Shown piece by piece: positions 43,919 through 53,087 of a stretch of DNA of 55,341 nucleotides (within the stretch, counting starts at the first letter, position 1; every line of letters begins with the position of its first letter). Source of the stretch: Hellea sp042093735 (GTDB lineage Bacteria > Pseudomonadota > Alphaproteobacteria > Caulobacterales > Maricaulaceae). The stretch lies in assembly GCA_042093735.1 (NCBI GenBank), contig JBELEM010000013.1:1-55341 (forward strand), given 5' to 3'. The position numbers and the translations under genes were made by a program. The notes below the pieces were generated by a model. The model did not search any database. It worked only from the letters and a program-made list of their open reading frames with translations, and was not told where the DNA came from.

Positions 43919-45559
43919 ATGGTTAGTAATACCCCAAGATATATTTTTATAACAGGTGGTGTGGTCTCTTCATTGGGAAAGGGTTTGGCTTCTGCTGCAT
44001 TGGGTGCTCTTTTGCAATCAAGAGGGTATAAAGTCAGACTAAGAAAGCTTGATCCTTATCTAAATGTGGACCCAGGAACTATGAGTCCTTACCAGCATGG
44101 TGAGGTTTATGTAACTGATGATGGCGCAGAGTCTGATCTTGATCTAGGCCACTATGAGAGGTTTACTGGTGTTTCAGCCGCTCAATCCGACAATATTACC
44201 ACCGGTCGTATCTACTCAAATATTATTAGCAAGGAAAGAAAAGGGGAGTATTTAGGGGCTACGGTACAGGTAATACCGCATGTTACCAATGAAATAAAAG
44301 AATTTATTACATCTGATGCTGGCGATGTTGACTTTGTACTATGTGAGGTTGGCGGTACTGTGGGTGATATTGAAGGTTTACCATTTTTTGAAGCTTTACG
44401 CCAATTAAGACAGGAGCTACCTATTAACCAAAGCTGCCATATGCATGTAACTTTGATGCCATTTATCGCAGCGGCTGGTGAAATGAAAACAAAACCCACT
44501 CAACATAGTGTAAAAGAACTACGTTCAATAGGAATACAGCCAGACATATTGCTTTGCAGAGCTGAGAGAGAAATTAGTGATAGTGACCGTAAAAAAATAA
44601 GCCGATTTTGCAATGTCAGAGAGAGTTCAGTAATTCAGGGTTTAGACGCTAGTTCAATCTATACCGTTCCTTTATCATACCATTATGAAGGACTTGATAG
44701 TGAAGTGCTTTCGCATTTTAATATAAAAAATGCACCACCTGCAGATCTCTCCAAATGGCAAAAAATATCAGATACTCTTAAAAGCCCTGATGGAGAAGTA
44801 ATCATAGCTGTTGTGGGTAAATATACTGTATTACCGGATGCTTATAAGTCTATTACTGAGGCATTAGTTCATGGAGGTATAGCAAATAAAGTAAAAGTTA
44901 AAATAAAATGGCTTGAGGCTGAGGAGTTTGAAAATAATGACGATATCGAATTACTTAAATCTATTCACGGTATTCTTGTTCCAGGTGGATTTGGTCAAAG
45001 AGGTTCTGAGGGCAAAATAAAGGCAGCATATTTGGCACGCACAATGCTCCTACCTTATTTTGGTATTTGTTTTGGAATGCAAATGGCAGTTATTGAGGCT
45101 GCACGGAATATGGCGGGTATTGAGCATGCTAGTTCATCAGAATTTGATATGGAAGGAGAAAATATAGTCGGTTTGATGACCGAATGGTCTAAAGGGGGAG
45201 AGAGAATTCACCGCAATTTAGAAACTGATTTAGGCGGTACTATGCGATTAGGGCAGTATCCTGCAATATTGACTAAAGGTTCGGTTGTGGAGAGAGAATA
45301 CGGAAAATTAAAAATTTCTGAGCGTCACCGTCATAGGTATGAAGTAAACATAGATTATAAAGAAAGACTAGAGGCTGCTGGAATGTTATTTTCTGGCATT
45401 TCACCCGATGGGCTTTTACCTGAGATAGTAGAAATACCTAATCATCCATGGTTTGTAGGAGTCCAGTATCACCCAGAATTAAAATCCCGGCCTTTTGAAC
45501 CACATCCATTATTTTCTGGTTTTATAAAAGCTGCATTGATGCAGAGTAGATTGGTTTAA
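43919..45559 (+). CDS. pyrG: CTP synthase
   Basis: A 546-residue PyrG making CTP from UTP, ATP and glutamine. The synthetase domain opens ITGGVVSSLGKGLASAALG and has KLDPYLNVDPGTMSPYQHGE and GGTVGDIEG. The C-terminal glutaminase domain has GGFGQRG, the nucleophile FGICFGMQMAVIE and the His/Glu of QYHPELKSRP. Length and motifs are intact. Confidence 0.98.
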   Translation: MVSNTPRYIFITGGVVSSLGKGLASAALGALLQSRGYKVRLRKLDPYLNVDPGTMSPYQHGEVYVTDDGAESDLDLGHYERFTGVSAAQSDNITTGRIYSNIISKERKGEYLGATVQVIPHVTNEIKEFITSDAGDVDFVLCEVGGTVGDIEGLPFFEALRQLRQELPINQSCHMHVTLMPFIAAAGEMKTKPTQHSVKELRSIGIQPDILLCRAEREISDSDRKKISRFCNVRESSVIQGLDASSIYTVPLSYHYEGLDSEVLSHFNIKNAPPADLSKWQKISDTLKSPDGEVIIAVVGKYTVLPDAYKSITEALVHGGIANKVKVKIKWLEAEEFENNDDIELLKSIHGILVPGGFGQRGSEGKIKAAYLARTMLLPYFGICFGMQMAVIEAARNMAGIEHASSSEFDMEGENIVGLMTEWSKGGERIHRNLETDLGGTMRLGQYPAILTKGSVVEREYGKLKISERHRHRYEVNIDYKERLEAAGMLFSGISPDGLLPEIVEIPNHPWFVGVQYHPELKSRPFEPHPLFSGFIKAALMQSRLV

Positions 45560-45564
45560 ATTAG

Positions 45565-46167
45565 ATGTTAATAAGATTTTTAAAAATTAGTTTTATGGCT
45601 TTATGTTGTTTCAGTTTCTCAATGACAGCATGTCAATCAAATCCTCCTTCATCGTGGAACTTAGTAGGCGATGAATCAAAGATTAATTATGTGTCTATTA
45701 AAAATAATAATTTAATGGAAAATAATAGTTTTAAGATTCTTGAGGGGTCAGTTAATTTGGATGGGAGTGCTGAGTTTTTAATAAATCTTAATTCAGTAAA
45801 TACTAATAATGATATCCGCGATGAGCGTTTGCGGAAAATCTTATTTAAAACTGAAACATACCCAATTGCTAAGGTTACTTCACTTATTAACCTATTTGAT
45901 TATGAGAAACTTTCTGTTGGATCAAGTATCATAAAGAATTACAATTTTAAGATTACTTTTCAAGGTCTTACTAGAAGTTTTGAAGCTAAGATGAAGATTT
46001 TTAGGCTTGGCACAAACAAGGTGTTAGTTAAAAATATTGATCCTGTAATTATAGATGGTGGTGATTATGGCCTGCATACTGAATTTAAACAATTACAGCA
46101 ATTGGCAGGTTTAGATAGTATTGTACCCGTGGTTCCAGTTACTGTGTCCCTTTTATTTGAAAGGTAA
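45565..46167 (+). CDS. YceI-family lipoprotein (lipocalin-like)
   Basis: A 200-residue protein with a lipoprotein signal (ISFMALCCFSFSMTAC, lipobox MTAC) and a YceI domain: WNLVGDESKINYVSIKNN, NNDIRDERLRKILFKTETYP and FKITFQGLTRSFEA. YceI proteins bind isoprenoid or other lipids in the periplasm. It starts 5 bases after pyrG. The ligand and exact role are unknown. Confidence 0.85.
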   Translation: MLIRFLKISFMALCCFSFSMTACQSNPPSSWNLVGDESKINYVSIKNNNLMENNSFKILEGSVNLDGSAEFLINLNSVNTNNDIRDERLRKILFKTETYPIAKVTSLINLFDYEKLSVGSSIIKNYNFKITFQGLTRSFEAKMKIFRLGTNKVLVKNIDPVIIDGGDYGLHTEFKQLQQLAGLDSIVPVVPVTVSLLFER

Positions 46168-46177
46168 TGTGATTAAA

Positions 46178-46516
46178 TTATACGCTGAAGCTAGTGCCGC
46201 AACCACAGCCAGCTGTCGCATTTGGGTTATTTATTTTGAAGGAAGATCCTATTAGCTCATTTGTGAAATCTATTGTGGCACCCCGCAAAAATTCCAGACT
46301 TATGCTATCAATCAAAACTTTAGCTCCATTTTTTTCAACAATTAAATCGTCTTTGTCAGCTATATCTGAGAAATCATATTTGTATTGAAAGCCAGAGCAC
46401 CCGCCACCTTGTACAGATATTCTTAAGAATTTATCAAAACCTTGTTTTTTCATAATTACAGAAATTTGTTTTGCAGCATTTTCTGTTAATGAAACTAATG
46501 TGGTGTTATCTGACAT
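46178..46516 (-). CDS. erpA: Iron-sulfur cluster insertion protein ErpA (A-type)
   Basis: A 112-residue HesB/IscA-type carrier. Cluster cysteines lie in GGGCSGFQYKYDF and the C-terminal AGCGCGTSF. It hands Fe-S clusters to apoproteins, including those of isoprenoid synthesis. The gene is divergent from dgt, the standard alphaproteobacterial arrangement. Confidence 0.93.
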   Translation of the reverse strand: MSDNTTLVSLTENAAKQISVIMKKQGFDKFLRISVQGGGCSGFQYKYDFSDIADKDDLIVEKNGAKVLIDSISLEFLRGATIDFTNELIGSSFKINNPNATAGCGCGTSFSV

Positions 46517-46560
46517 ATAGACTATATAAAGTAATGAATCACAAATTTAAAGGCTTAGAT

Positions 46561-47751
46561 ATGAGTAAATTTTCAGCTTATCGTCAGCGCGCTGTATATG
46601 CTGTCGACCCTGAAAACTGCAGAGGTAGGCGTATCCCACAAAAAGTCACATCAGAAAGAAGTCCTTTCCAGCGTGATAAGGATAGAATAATCCATAGTTC
46701 TGCTTTTCGTAGATTGAAAGGCAAAACCCAAGTATTTGTTGCTCATGAGGGTGATTATTATCGTACTCGGTTAACTCACAGTTTAGAAGTGTCTCAAATA
46801 GCAAGGTCTATTTCCAGAGTTCTTGGCCTTGATGAAGATTTATCTGAGTGCTTAGCTCTTGCTCATGATTTAGGTCATCCTCCTTTTGGTCACTCGGGTG
46901 AGGATGCACTATCCGCTGGGATGATGGATTATGGTGGTTTTAATCATAATGCTAATACATTGCGTATAGTTGAACACATCGAAGGTAGATATGCTGAATT
47001 TGATGGTCTAAATTTAACTTGGGAGACATTGGAGGGAATTGCCAAGCATAATGGACCTTTAATAAAAGATAAATCTGACACTAAAACATTACCTTGGGCA
47101 CTAGTTTCACTTGACGAATGGCAACGTCTTGATTTGCATACTTTTGCTAGCGCGGAAGCACAAGTGGCAGCTATTGCGGATGATATTGCATATAATAACC
47201 ACGATATAGATGATGGTTTGAGGGCTGGTTTGTTTTCCATAAAAGAAATATCTGAGGTTCCTATTGTTGGTGAAACATTTGCTAAATTGAAAAAGAAATA
47301 TCCCCTTATTTCTGAAAACCGTCTTATTCACGAGGTTGTGAGAGATATGATCGGATTTATGGTTAAAGATGTACTAACCGAAACTCGTTTAAGACTTAAT
47401 GAGTCGAAACCAAATAGTTCTGATGAAATAAGACATCTTGGATATTCTATTTGTGATTTTTCAGAAAGTTTTCGCGAAAAAGAAGCACCATTGCGAAAAT
47501 TTTTATATGAAAATATGTACCGACATTTTCGAGTTAATAGGACTATGGGTCAAGCGCGTCGGATAGTTAAAGATTTATTTGAACTTTTTTTATCGGATCC
47601 CTCTTTGTTGCCAACTGAGTTGCAGAAAAAAACTTCTGATCCAAATTCAGAGGTAACAGCAAGGGTTGTATGTGATTATATTGCCGGAATGACAGATAAC
47701 TATGCTATAAATGAACATAAACAACTTTATTCTACTTCTGGTTATATTTAA
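46561..47751 (+). CDS. dgt: dGTP triphosphohydrolase-like protein (HD domain)
   Basis: A 396-residue HD-domain dNTPase. The metal site is shown by TRLTHSLEVSQIARSI and LAHDLGHPPFGHSGEDAL, with AQVAAIADDIAYNNHDIDDG later. It hydrolyses dNTPs to nucleoside and triphosphate. ATG 46561 (AAAGG upstream) fits the family. Earlier in-frame ATGs from 46471 overlap erpA on the other strand and are rejected. argS usually follows in relatives but does not here. Confidence 0.93.
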   Translation: MSKFSAYRQRAVYAVDPENCRGRRIPQKVTSERSPFQRDKDRIIHSSAFRRLKGKTQVFVAHEGDYYRTRLTHSLEVSQIARSISRVLGLDEDLSECLALAHDLGHPPFGHSGEDALSAGMMDYGGFNHNANTLRIVEHIEGRYAEFDGLNLTWETLEGIAKHNGPLIKDKSDTKTLPWALVSLDEWQRLDLHTFASAEAQVAAIADDIAYNNHDIDDGLRAGLFSIKEISEVPIVGETFAKLKKKYPLISENRLIHEVVRDMIGFMVKDVLTETRLRLNESKPNSSDEIRHLGYSICDFSESFREKEAPLRKFLYENMYRHFRVNRTMGQARRIVKDLFELFLSDPSLLPTELQKKTSDPNSEVTARVVCDYIAGMTDNYAINEHKQLYSTSGYI

Positions 47752-47807
47752 TTTAAATTTGGAATGCATAATAGTTTAAATTCAATATATTAGAATTTGC
47801 GAATCAA

Positions 47808-47843
47808 TGATTAATCTAGATCTTGAGTTTTCAGATCTAATCA
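47808..47843. promoter_or_regulatory. Hairpin between dgt and the SPOR gene
   Basis: TGATTA-(5 bases)-GATCT pairs with AGATC-TAATCA around a loop of about 10 bases, ending 3 bases before the first ATG of the SPOR gene. No T tract follows, so a terminator is not clear. It may affect initiation at 47847 and favour the ATG at 47862. Confidence 0.3.
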
Positions 47844-47846
47844 TCA

Positions 47847-48563
47847 ATGGATAGAAACCTTATGTTTTCTACAAACAAAAAAAATCAAAATACTTTGTCT
47901 TCATTCGATGTTAGAGAAAGTACTGGACCGATTGGACTGTTGAAGTTCTTGATAGCAATAAGTCTATTAATCACGGTTTTTATTCTTTGTCTGAAAGTTT
48001 ACCAGGGCGGTGTAAGAGACAGGTCAGAGCCGCCGACTATAGCTGGCGATAAAACCCCATTTAAAGTCATTCTCGAAGAACACGGAGGCGTCGAAACCCC
48101 AGACCAAGATAAAAATATTTATTCGGTAATGGATAATACCAAGCTTGAAGTCACTGTGACTCCCAGAGAGGTAACGGAAAGTCCAATAGATTTTTCTGAA
48201 ACAATTATTCAAAATGATATGAGCACACCTAAAAAACCTAACCCCGTGAGCTCTTCTGTTAATATAAAGTCATCTGGGCCTGGATATATTAAATCTGCTC
48301 CAAATATTGAAAGTGAATTTGTAATACAGTTAGCATCTGTTCGTAGCAATGAAGCGGCAAAATCTTTTTGGGAAGATGTTAAAGTTAAATATAAAAATCT
48401 AATAAAATCAGAACTCTATCATGATATCAAGACTGCTGATTTAGGAAATAAAGGGATATATTACCGCCTTAGGATCGCTGGCTTTGAAAATAAAGAAATG
48501 GCAGACATTTTCTGTGACAAACTTAAGGAACTAAATCAAGCTTGCTTTGTGACACGGAAATAA
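47847..48563 (+). CDS. SPOR domain-containing membrane protein
   Basis: A 238-residue bitopic protein: a short cytoplasmic tail, one membrane helix (GLLKFLIAISLLITVFILCL, about residues 30-50), a low-complexity periplasmic linker, and a C-terminal SPOR domain from about 160 (FVIQLASVRSNEAAKSFWED to NQACFVTRK). SPOR domains bind denuded glycan at division sites. Position between dgt and nagZ is typical. The ATG at 47862 is an alternative start. Confidence 0.86.
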   Translation: MDRNLMFSTNKKNQNTLSSFDVRESTGPIGLLKFLIAISLLITVFILCLKVYQGGVRDRSEPPTIAGDKTPFKVILEEHGGVETPDQDKNIYSVMDNTKLEVTVTPREVTESPIDFSETIIQNDMSTPKKPNPVSSSVNIKSSGPGYIKSAPNIESEFVIQLASVRSNEAAKSFWEDVKVKYKNLIKSELYHDIKTADLGNKGIYYRLRIAGFENKEMADIFCDKLKELNQACFVTRK

Positions 48564-48564
48564 T

Positions 48565-49599
48565 GTGCATAAACTTTCCGTAATTTTTGGTTTATCTGGC
48601 TTAAGTCTCACTCAAAAAGAAAAATATTTTTTTAAGGAAGTTAACCCTTGGGCTTTTATTCTCTTTAAGAGAAATGTGTTAAATAAAAAACAACTTTATA
48701 GGCTTACATCCGATTTACGTCAGACATTAGGTAGGAATTGTTTAATTTTTGTTGATCAAGAGGGGGGGCGTGTTCAGCGTTTGAGTAGTCCTAATTGGCA
48801 AGTGTATCCCTCGGGGTCGTTTTACAATGATCTTTATTCTGTTGATAAAGCAATGGCTTTAAGATCAGCTTACTTAGCTTACAGAATTATAGCCGATGAT
48901 TTACGAGAATGCGGTATAACAGCAAACTGTGCTCCGGTTTTGGATATTCCAGTTGAGGGTGCAGACCCTATTATATCGGATAGAGCTTATGGAAAAAGTC
49001 CATCTCAGGTCATTGACATAGCAAATGCAGTTATGTCTGGTTTGATGTCTGGTGGTGTTGTTCCTGTAATTAAACATATACCTGGCCATGGTAGAGCTAG
49101 AGTTGATAGCCACAAAGAATTACCCATAATACCTACAAAATTACAAACTCTCAGGAATTCAGATTTCTTACCTTTTCAAGTCCTTAAAGAGGCTCCTATG
49201 GCTATGACAGCTCATGCTGTTTACGAGTGCAGTTCGAAATCACCTTTAACTGTTTCTAGGAAGTCTTTTGATACCCTTGTTAGAGAAGAGATAGGATACA
49301 AGGGGCTTGTTATGAGTGATGATCTTGACATGAAAGCCTTGAATGGAGATTTAATCAGCAGAACGCGAGCAAGTTTGAATGCAGGCTGTGACATTGCGTT
49401 GCAATGTTCAGGAAATCTTGATTCCATGAAGAAAGTAGCAAAAGGAGCCAAAAATTTAGATGGTATTAGCCTGAATAGAGCAACTATTGCAGAATACTGC
49501 AGTGATATTTTTGATTACATTGATCGAGAAGAGTTTAAAAATGAACTAAACTCTATGACTGCATTCCACCATAAATATTTTGAAATGAACAGAGATTAG
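48565..49599 (+). CDS. nagZ: Beta-N-acetylhexosaminidase (GH3)
   Basis: A 344-residue NagZ that removes GlcNAc from muropeptides in peptidoglycan recycling. Family motifs are FVDQEGGRVQRL, VIKHIPGHGRARVDSHKELP (the His loop) and LVMSDDLDMKAL with the nucleophile aspartate. It starts with GTG, 1 base after the SPOR gene stop, so the two are probably one operon. Confidence 0.94.
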   Translation: MHKLSVIFGLSGLSLTQKEKYFFKEVNPWAFILFKRNVLNKKQLYRLTSDLRQTLGRNCLIFVDQEGGRVQRLSSPNWQVYPSGSFYNDLYSVDKAMALRSAYLAYRIIADDLRECGITANCAPVLDIPVEGADPIISDRAYGKSPSQVIDIANAVMSGLMSGGVVPVIKHIPGHGRARVDSHKELPIIPTKLQTLRNSDFLPFQVLKEAPMAMTAHAVYECSSKSPLTVSRKSFDTLVREEIGYKGLVMSDDLDMKALNGDLISRTRASLNAGCDIALQCSGNLDSMKKVAKGAKNLDGISLNRATIAEYCSDIFDYIDREEFKNELNSMTAFHHKYFEMNRD

Positions 49600-49602
49600 A
49601 TT

Positions 49603-50412
49603 ATGAGCGAAGTATTCCAAGAGGATTTTGACTTTAAAGCTGCCAATGATGCGGCTGATGATGGTCAGGCCCTATTGGTTGATATTGATGGGTATGAAGG
49701 ACCTTTGCATCTTTTACTCGATCTAGCGCGCAAGCAAAAAGTAGATATTACAAACATTTCAATATTAGAATTAGCAGATCAATATATACATTTCATAAAA
49801 ACTGCGGATGAATTAAGAATTGAGCTTGCAGCTGATTATTTAGTAATGGCATCTTGGCTCGCGTATTTGAAGTCCCGTTTGATTATTCCAAAAGAAACTG
49901 AAGGTGATGTTCTTGAAGAGGAGGACAGTATGGCACTTCATTTAGCTTTCAGGCTCGAGAGGTTAAACACCATGAGGATAGCAGCTGATGGTTTATTGGC
50001 TTTGCCTCAAGTTGGACAACAAGTTTTTAAACGTGGAATGCCTGAGGGACTTCGATCGCGTAAAACGAATTTATGGGAGGCTGAAATTTTTGATATATTA
50101 AGTGCTTATGGAATATCAAGATCAAGATCAGTGATGCAGCACCACAAAATTGAAAAACCAATGATATTCTCACTTTCAGGGGCAAGAAAACGATTAAAAA
50201 AAGCTATAATGTCTATTTCTTCAAATTTAAAAATATGGACTGAATTCTCTCGATTGTTACCTCAAACAAAAGATTTTGGAAAAGGTATCCCAATCGAGTC
50301 CGTTAAAGCCAGTACATTGTTAGCAAGTCTTGAGCTATCCAAAGAGGGTGACATACAAATACGACAAGACAAACCTTTTAGTCCGATTTATATACGAAAT
50401 AACAAACAATAA
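49603..50412 (+). CDS. scpA: Segregation and condensation protein A
   Basis: A 269-residue kleisin subunit of the SMC-ScpAB condensin. DIDGYEGPLHLLLDLARKQK near residue 27 is the family signature. DITNISILELADQYI, ADYLVMASWLAYLKSRLI and a C-terminal winged helix follow. Overlap-free and 4 bases after nagZ; scpB follows at 17 bases. Confidence 0.94.
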   Translation: MSEVFQEDFDFKAANDAADDGQALLVDIDGYEGPLHLLLDLARKQKVDITNISILELADQYIHFIKTADELRIELAADYLVMASWLAYLKSRLIIPKETEGDVLEEEDSMALHLAFRLERLNTMRIAADGLLALPQVGQQVFKRGMPEGLRSRKTNLWEAEIFDILSAYGISRSRSVMQHHKIEKPMIFSLSGARKRLKKAIMSISSNLKIWTEFSRLLPQTKDFGKGIPIESVKASTLLASLELSKEGDIQIRQDKPFSPIYIRNNKQ

Positions 50413-50429
50413 TATTTAGAAAGTAAATC

Positions 50430-51161
50430 ATGAAGAAAGACCGCGTTAAGATTGCATCGGAAGGCATAAACAACTCTGTTTCCATTCTAAAAGCTAGATT
50501 ATTCTCAGAACCAAACGCAGCTATGGATAACAATTTAAGGTTGCTAGAGGCATTATTATTCGCTGCTGTCGAGCCCATTGATACGCAAACATTACGCGAC
50601 CGTCTGCATTCAGATGTTGATGTAAGTGTTTTATTGGCCCAATTGCAGAGAGAATATGAGGGTAGAGGTATAAATTTGGTTCGTGTGGCCGACGCATGGC
50701 GGTTTCAAACTTCAATTGATTTACAGTCTAATTTAGTTGACTTGAAAGAGATGCCAAAAAAGCTTTCACAAGCTGCATTGGAAACACTAGCTATTATTGC
50801 TTACCATCAACCTGTCACTCGCGCGGAAATTGAAGAGGTCAGGGGAGTGTCTGTTTCTAAGGGTACTGTTGATGTGTTAATGGAGCTAAAATGGGTTCGG
50901 TTAAGGGGTAGAAGGCGAACGCCTGGGCGCCCTGTCACTTACGGTACTACGGATGGATTTTTGGCTCATTTTAATTTGGAGGAAATATCTGATCTACCAG
51001 GCCGTGAAGATTTACGCGCCGCTGGATTGCTAGACCCAAGATTACCCAAAGACTTTGAAGTTCCAGAGCCTATGATGACCGATGATGTTAGTTTAGATGA
51101 TGAGGATTTAGTCTCTGAGGGTGAAAATCAATTTTTTGAAGACTTTTTATCTGAATCTTGA
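50430..51161 (+). CDS. scpB: Segregation and condensation protein B
   Basis: A 243-residue ScpB with two winged helices. RLLEALLFAAVEPIDTQTL begins the conserved part. LSQAALETLAIIAYHQPVTR, EIEEVRGVSVSKGTVDVLME and RRRTPGRPVTYGTTDGFL follow, then an acidic tail. The first 31 residues precede the usual family start, and the ATG at codon 32 (MDNNLRLL) is an alternative. Confidence 0.94.
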   Translation: MKKDRVKIASEGINNSVSILKARLFSEPNAAMDNNLRLLEALLFAAVEPIDTQTLRDRLHSDVDVSVLLAQLQREYEGRGINLVRVADAWRFQTSIDLQSNLVDLKEMPKKLSQAALETLAIIAYHQPVTRAEIEEVRGVSVSKGTVDVLMELKWVRLRGRRRTPGRPVTYGTTDGFLAHFNLEEISDLPGREDLRAAGLLDPRLPKDFEVPEPMMTDDVSLDDEDLVSEGENQFFEDFLSES

Positions 51162-51257
51162 CGACTATGCGGTCTATTATTTAATTTGTTGAATAATGCG
51201 GTCTTGCATGGAATGAAGAGGGGGGCTAAAAGAGGGTAAATAAAGAAAGATGATAAT

Positions 51258-51458
51258 ATGGCTGTAGGACCTTTACAAATAATAATTATACTTGTCATCG
51301 CATTATTAGTTTTTGGTGGTAGGGGAAAAATTTCTTCAATTATGGGTGATTTTGGAAAAGGCATTACATCTTTTAAGAAAGGCCTGAAAGATGGGGTTGA
51401 TGACCAATCTAACTCCTCAGAAGAAGCTTTGGATGTGACCCCTAAAAACGATAAGTAA
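51258..51458 (+). CDS. tatA: Sec-independent translocase protein TatA
   Basis: A 66-residue TatA: short N-terminal helix (LQIIIILVIALLVFGGRGKI), a glycine hinge, then an amphipathic helix (SIMGDFGKGITSFKKGLKDG) and an acidic tail. It builds the twin-arginine pore. The FGGRGK sequence replaces the usual FG..KLP, as in many alphaproteobacteria. First gene of tatABC. Confidence 0.92.
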   Translation: MAVGPLQIIIILVIALLVFGGRGKISSIMGDFGKGITSFKKGLKDGVDDQSNSSEEALDVTPKNDK

Positions 51459-51475
51459 ACATTTACAGGATACTT

Positions 51476-51811
51476 GTGACTCCTCAATTTGGCTTTTCGG
51501 AAATATTAGTATTGGCTTTATTGGCAATAATAGTTGTCGGTCCCAAAGACTTACCAGTACTTATGAGAAATATCGGTAATTTTTTTTCGTCTTTGCAGTC
51601 TTTAGGTAACGAATTCAAGTCTGCTTTTGCTGAAATGGATGCTAGTAATGAGATATCAGAAATACAAAAAGAAATTAGTAATTTAAAGGATATCGGTAAT
51701 TACGAAAATTTTTTAGACAGTGATATTAAAGGAGAATTATTAAGTTTGGAAACAGAATTAAGAGAAGAGATTTCACCAAGCGTTAAAAAAAAAGATGACT
51801 CTGCTCCATGA
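51476..51811 (+). CDS. tatB: Sec-independent translocase protein TatB
   Basis: A 111-residue TatB: one membrane helix with the family glutamate (FGFSEILVLALLAIIVVGPK), DLPVLMRNIGNFFSSLQSLG and a charged helix. It forms the substrate receptor with TatC. The start is GTG. The stop overlaps the tatC ATG by 4 bases (ATGA). Confidence 0.92.
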   Translation: MTPQFGFSEILVLALLAIIVVGPKDLPVLMRNIGNFFSSLQSLGNEFKSAFAEMDASNEISEIQKEISNLKDIGNYENFLDSDIKGELLSLETELREEISPSVKKKDDSAP

Positions 51812-52602
51812 AAAAAAATAAGTTAACTAGTAAAATTGATGATACAAAAGCGCCATTGATGGACCATTTAGTTGAATTAAGACAACGACTAATTAAGTGT
51901 ATGCTGGCAATAATAATTGGATGCGTTTTATGTGCTCCCTTTCTAAAAGAAATTATAGAGATTTTAATCTGGCCATTTGATGTAGCTATAGATAGATATA
52001 ACTTTTCTCTGATAGCTAGTGGGGCAGAAGGAATTAAGCTTGATATGATAGCAACACATCCGATGGAGACCTTCTTTGTTAAATTGAAAATTACTCTATT
52101 CGGGGGCATTGTACTTTCATTCCCTGTAATAGCTTATCAATTTTATCGTTTTATTGCTCCTGGACTCTATAGGAATGAGCGTAAAGCTGTTTTGCCTTAT
52201 TTAGTCATATCACCTTTTTTATTTATTTTGGGTGCTTCGCTAGTTTTTTTTTATGTCTTTCCATTTGTTATGGAATTTGCCTTAAATCAGCAGAATATAA
52301 GTGATAAAAATCAAATTGATTTGTTAACTAAAATTAGTGATTACCTTAGGCTATCTACAACACTATTTCTTGCTTTTGGTTTTTCTTTTCAACTTCCTGT
52401 TGTATTAAGTCTTCTTTCTCGTGCGGGTATAGTAACATCCGGTGCTCTAAAACGTTCGAGAAAGTACGCTGTTTTTTTTATAGCTGTGTTTGCAGCATTT
52501 GTTACTCCGCCGGACCCTATTACTCAAATTGTTTTGGGAAGTGCTATATACTTACTTTATGAACTATCTATTCTTTCAAGTAGTATTGTTGAAACCAAAT
52601 AG
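51808..52602 (+). CDS. tatC: Sec-independent translocase protein TatC
   Basis: A 264-residue six-helix TatC that binds twin-arginine signal peptides. PLMDHLVELRQRLIKCML is the N-terminal signature. THPMETFFVKLKITL, FIAPGLYRNERKAVLPY and AVFAAFVTPPDPITQIVLG (P48/E103-type region and the late PPD motif) follow. In relatives serS usually follows; here yajC comes next. Confidence 0.95.
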   Translation: MKKNKLTSKIDDTKAPLMDHLVELRQRLIKCMLAIIIGCVLCAPFLKEIIEILIWPFDVAIDRYNFSLIASGAEGIKLDMIATHPMETFFVKLKITLFGGIVLSFPVIAYQFYRFIAPGLYRNERKAVLPYLVISPFLFILGASLVFFYVFPFVMEFALNQQNISDKNQIDLLTKISDYLRLSTTLFLAFGFSFQLPVVLSLLSRAGIVTSGALKRSRKYAVFFIAVFAAFVTPPDPITQIVLGSAIYLLYELSILSSSIVETK

Positions 52603-52655
52603 TAACTGTATTGCAATGGGTGCAATTAAATTTTTATGTATCTTCAAGTTGGCCA

Positions 52656-52683
52656 TTGCATATGCGTATAAGGGTCTTATATA
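52656..52683 (+). promoter_or_regulatory. Candidate promoter for yajC-secD-secF
   Basis: TTGCAT (52656-52661), 16 bases, TATATA (52678-52683) lies in the 122-base gap after tatC and about 40 bases before the yajC ATG. Match to sigma-70-like boxes is moderate. The rest of this gap holds nothing I recognise. Confidence 0.35.
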
Positions 52684-52724
52684 AGCCATAGATCTATAGT
52701 ATAGTTATTTATTAAGGGGGTACA

Positions 52725-53054
52725 ATGTTAAACGTAATTATGCAGGCTTCGCCTGGCGGTGCAGGTGTCATTCAGAATTTTTTACCCATACTTTTAATAG
52801 GTATAATATTTTATTTTTTATTAATTCGTCCACAGAATCAGAGGATGAAGGCGCATAAGAATATGTTATCTGAAATCTCAAGAGGTGATGTGATCATTAC
52901 TAATGGTGGATTAGTAGGTAAGGTTAAGAAGGTTACAGATGATGAATTAAATGTCGACTTTAATGGAACTGAAATAAAAGTAGTTCGTACCATGATCGCT
53001 GATGTCAGAAATAAGCCAGCTCCCGCAAATGATACGGGAAAAAAGAAGAAATAA
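52725..53054 (+). CDS. yajC: Preprotein translocase accessory subunit YajC
   Basis: A 109-residue YajC: one hydrophobic helix (FLPILLIGIIFYFLLIRPQN), then QRMKAHKNMLSEISRGDVI, ITNGGLVGKVKKV and a basic tail. It associates with SecDF in the Sec holo-translocon. AAGGGGG lies upstream of the ATG. secD follows at 33 bases. Confidence 0.94.
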   Translation: MLNVIMQASPGGAGVIQNFLPILLIGIIFYFLLIRPQNQRMKAHKNMLSEISRGDVIITNGGLVGKVKKVTDDELNVDFNGTEIKVVRTMIADVRNKPAPANDTGKKKK

Positions 53055-53087
53055 TTAAACTTCAATAAATAGGCTTTTAATAGTATC

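Noticed and set aside
52490..52684. A 64-codon plus-strand frame running from tatC into the gap before yajC
   Set aside because: Most of it overlaps tatC out of frame, and no ribosome binding site or conserved feature is visible.
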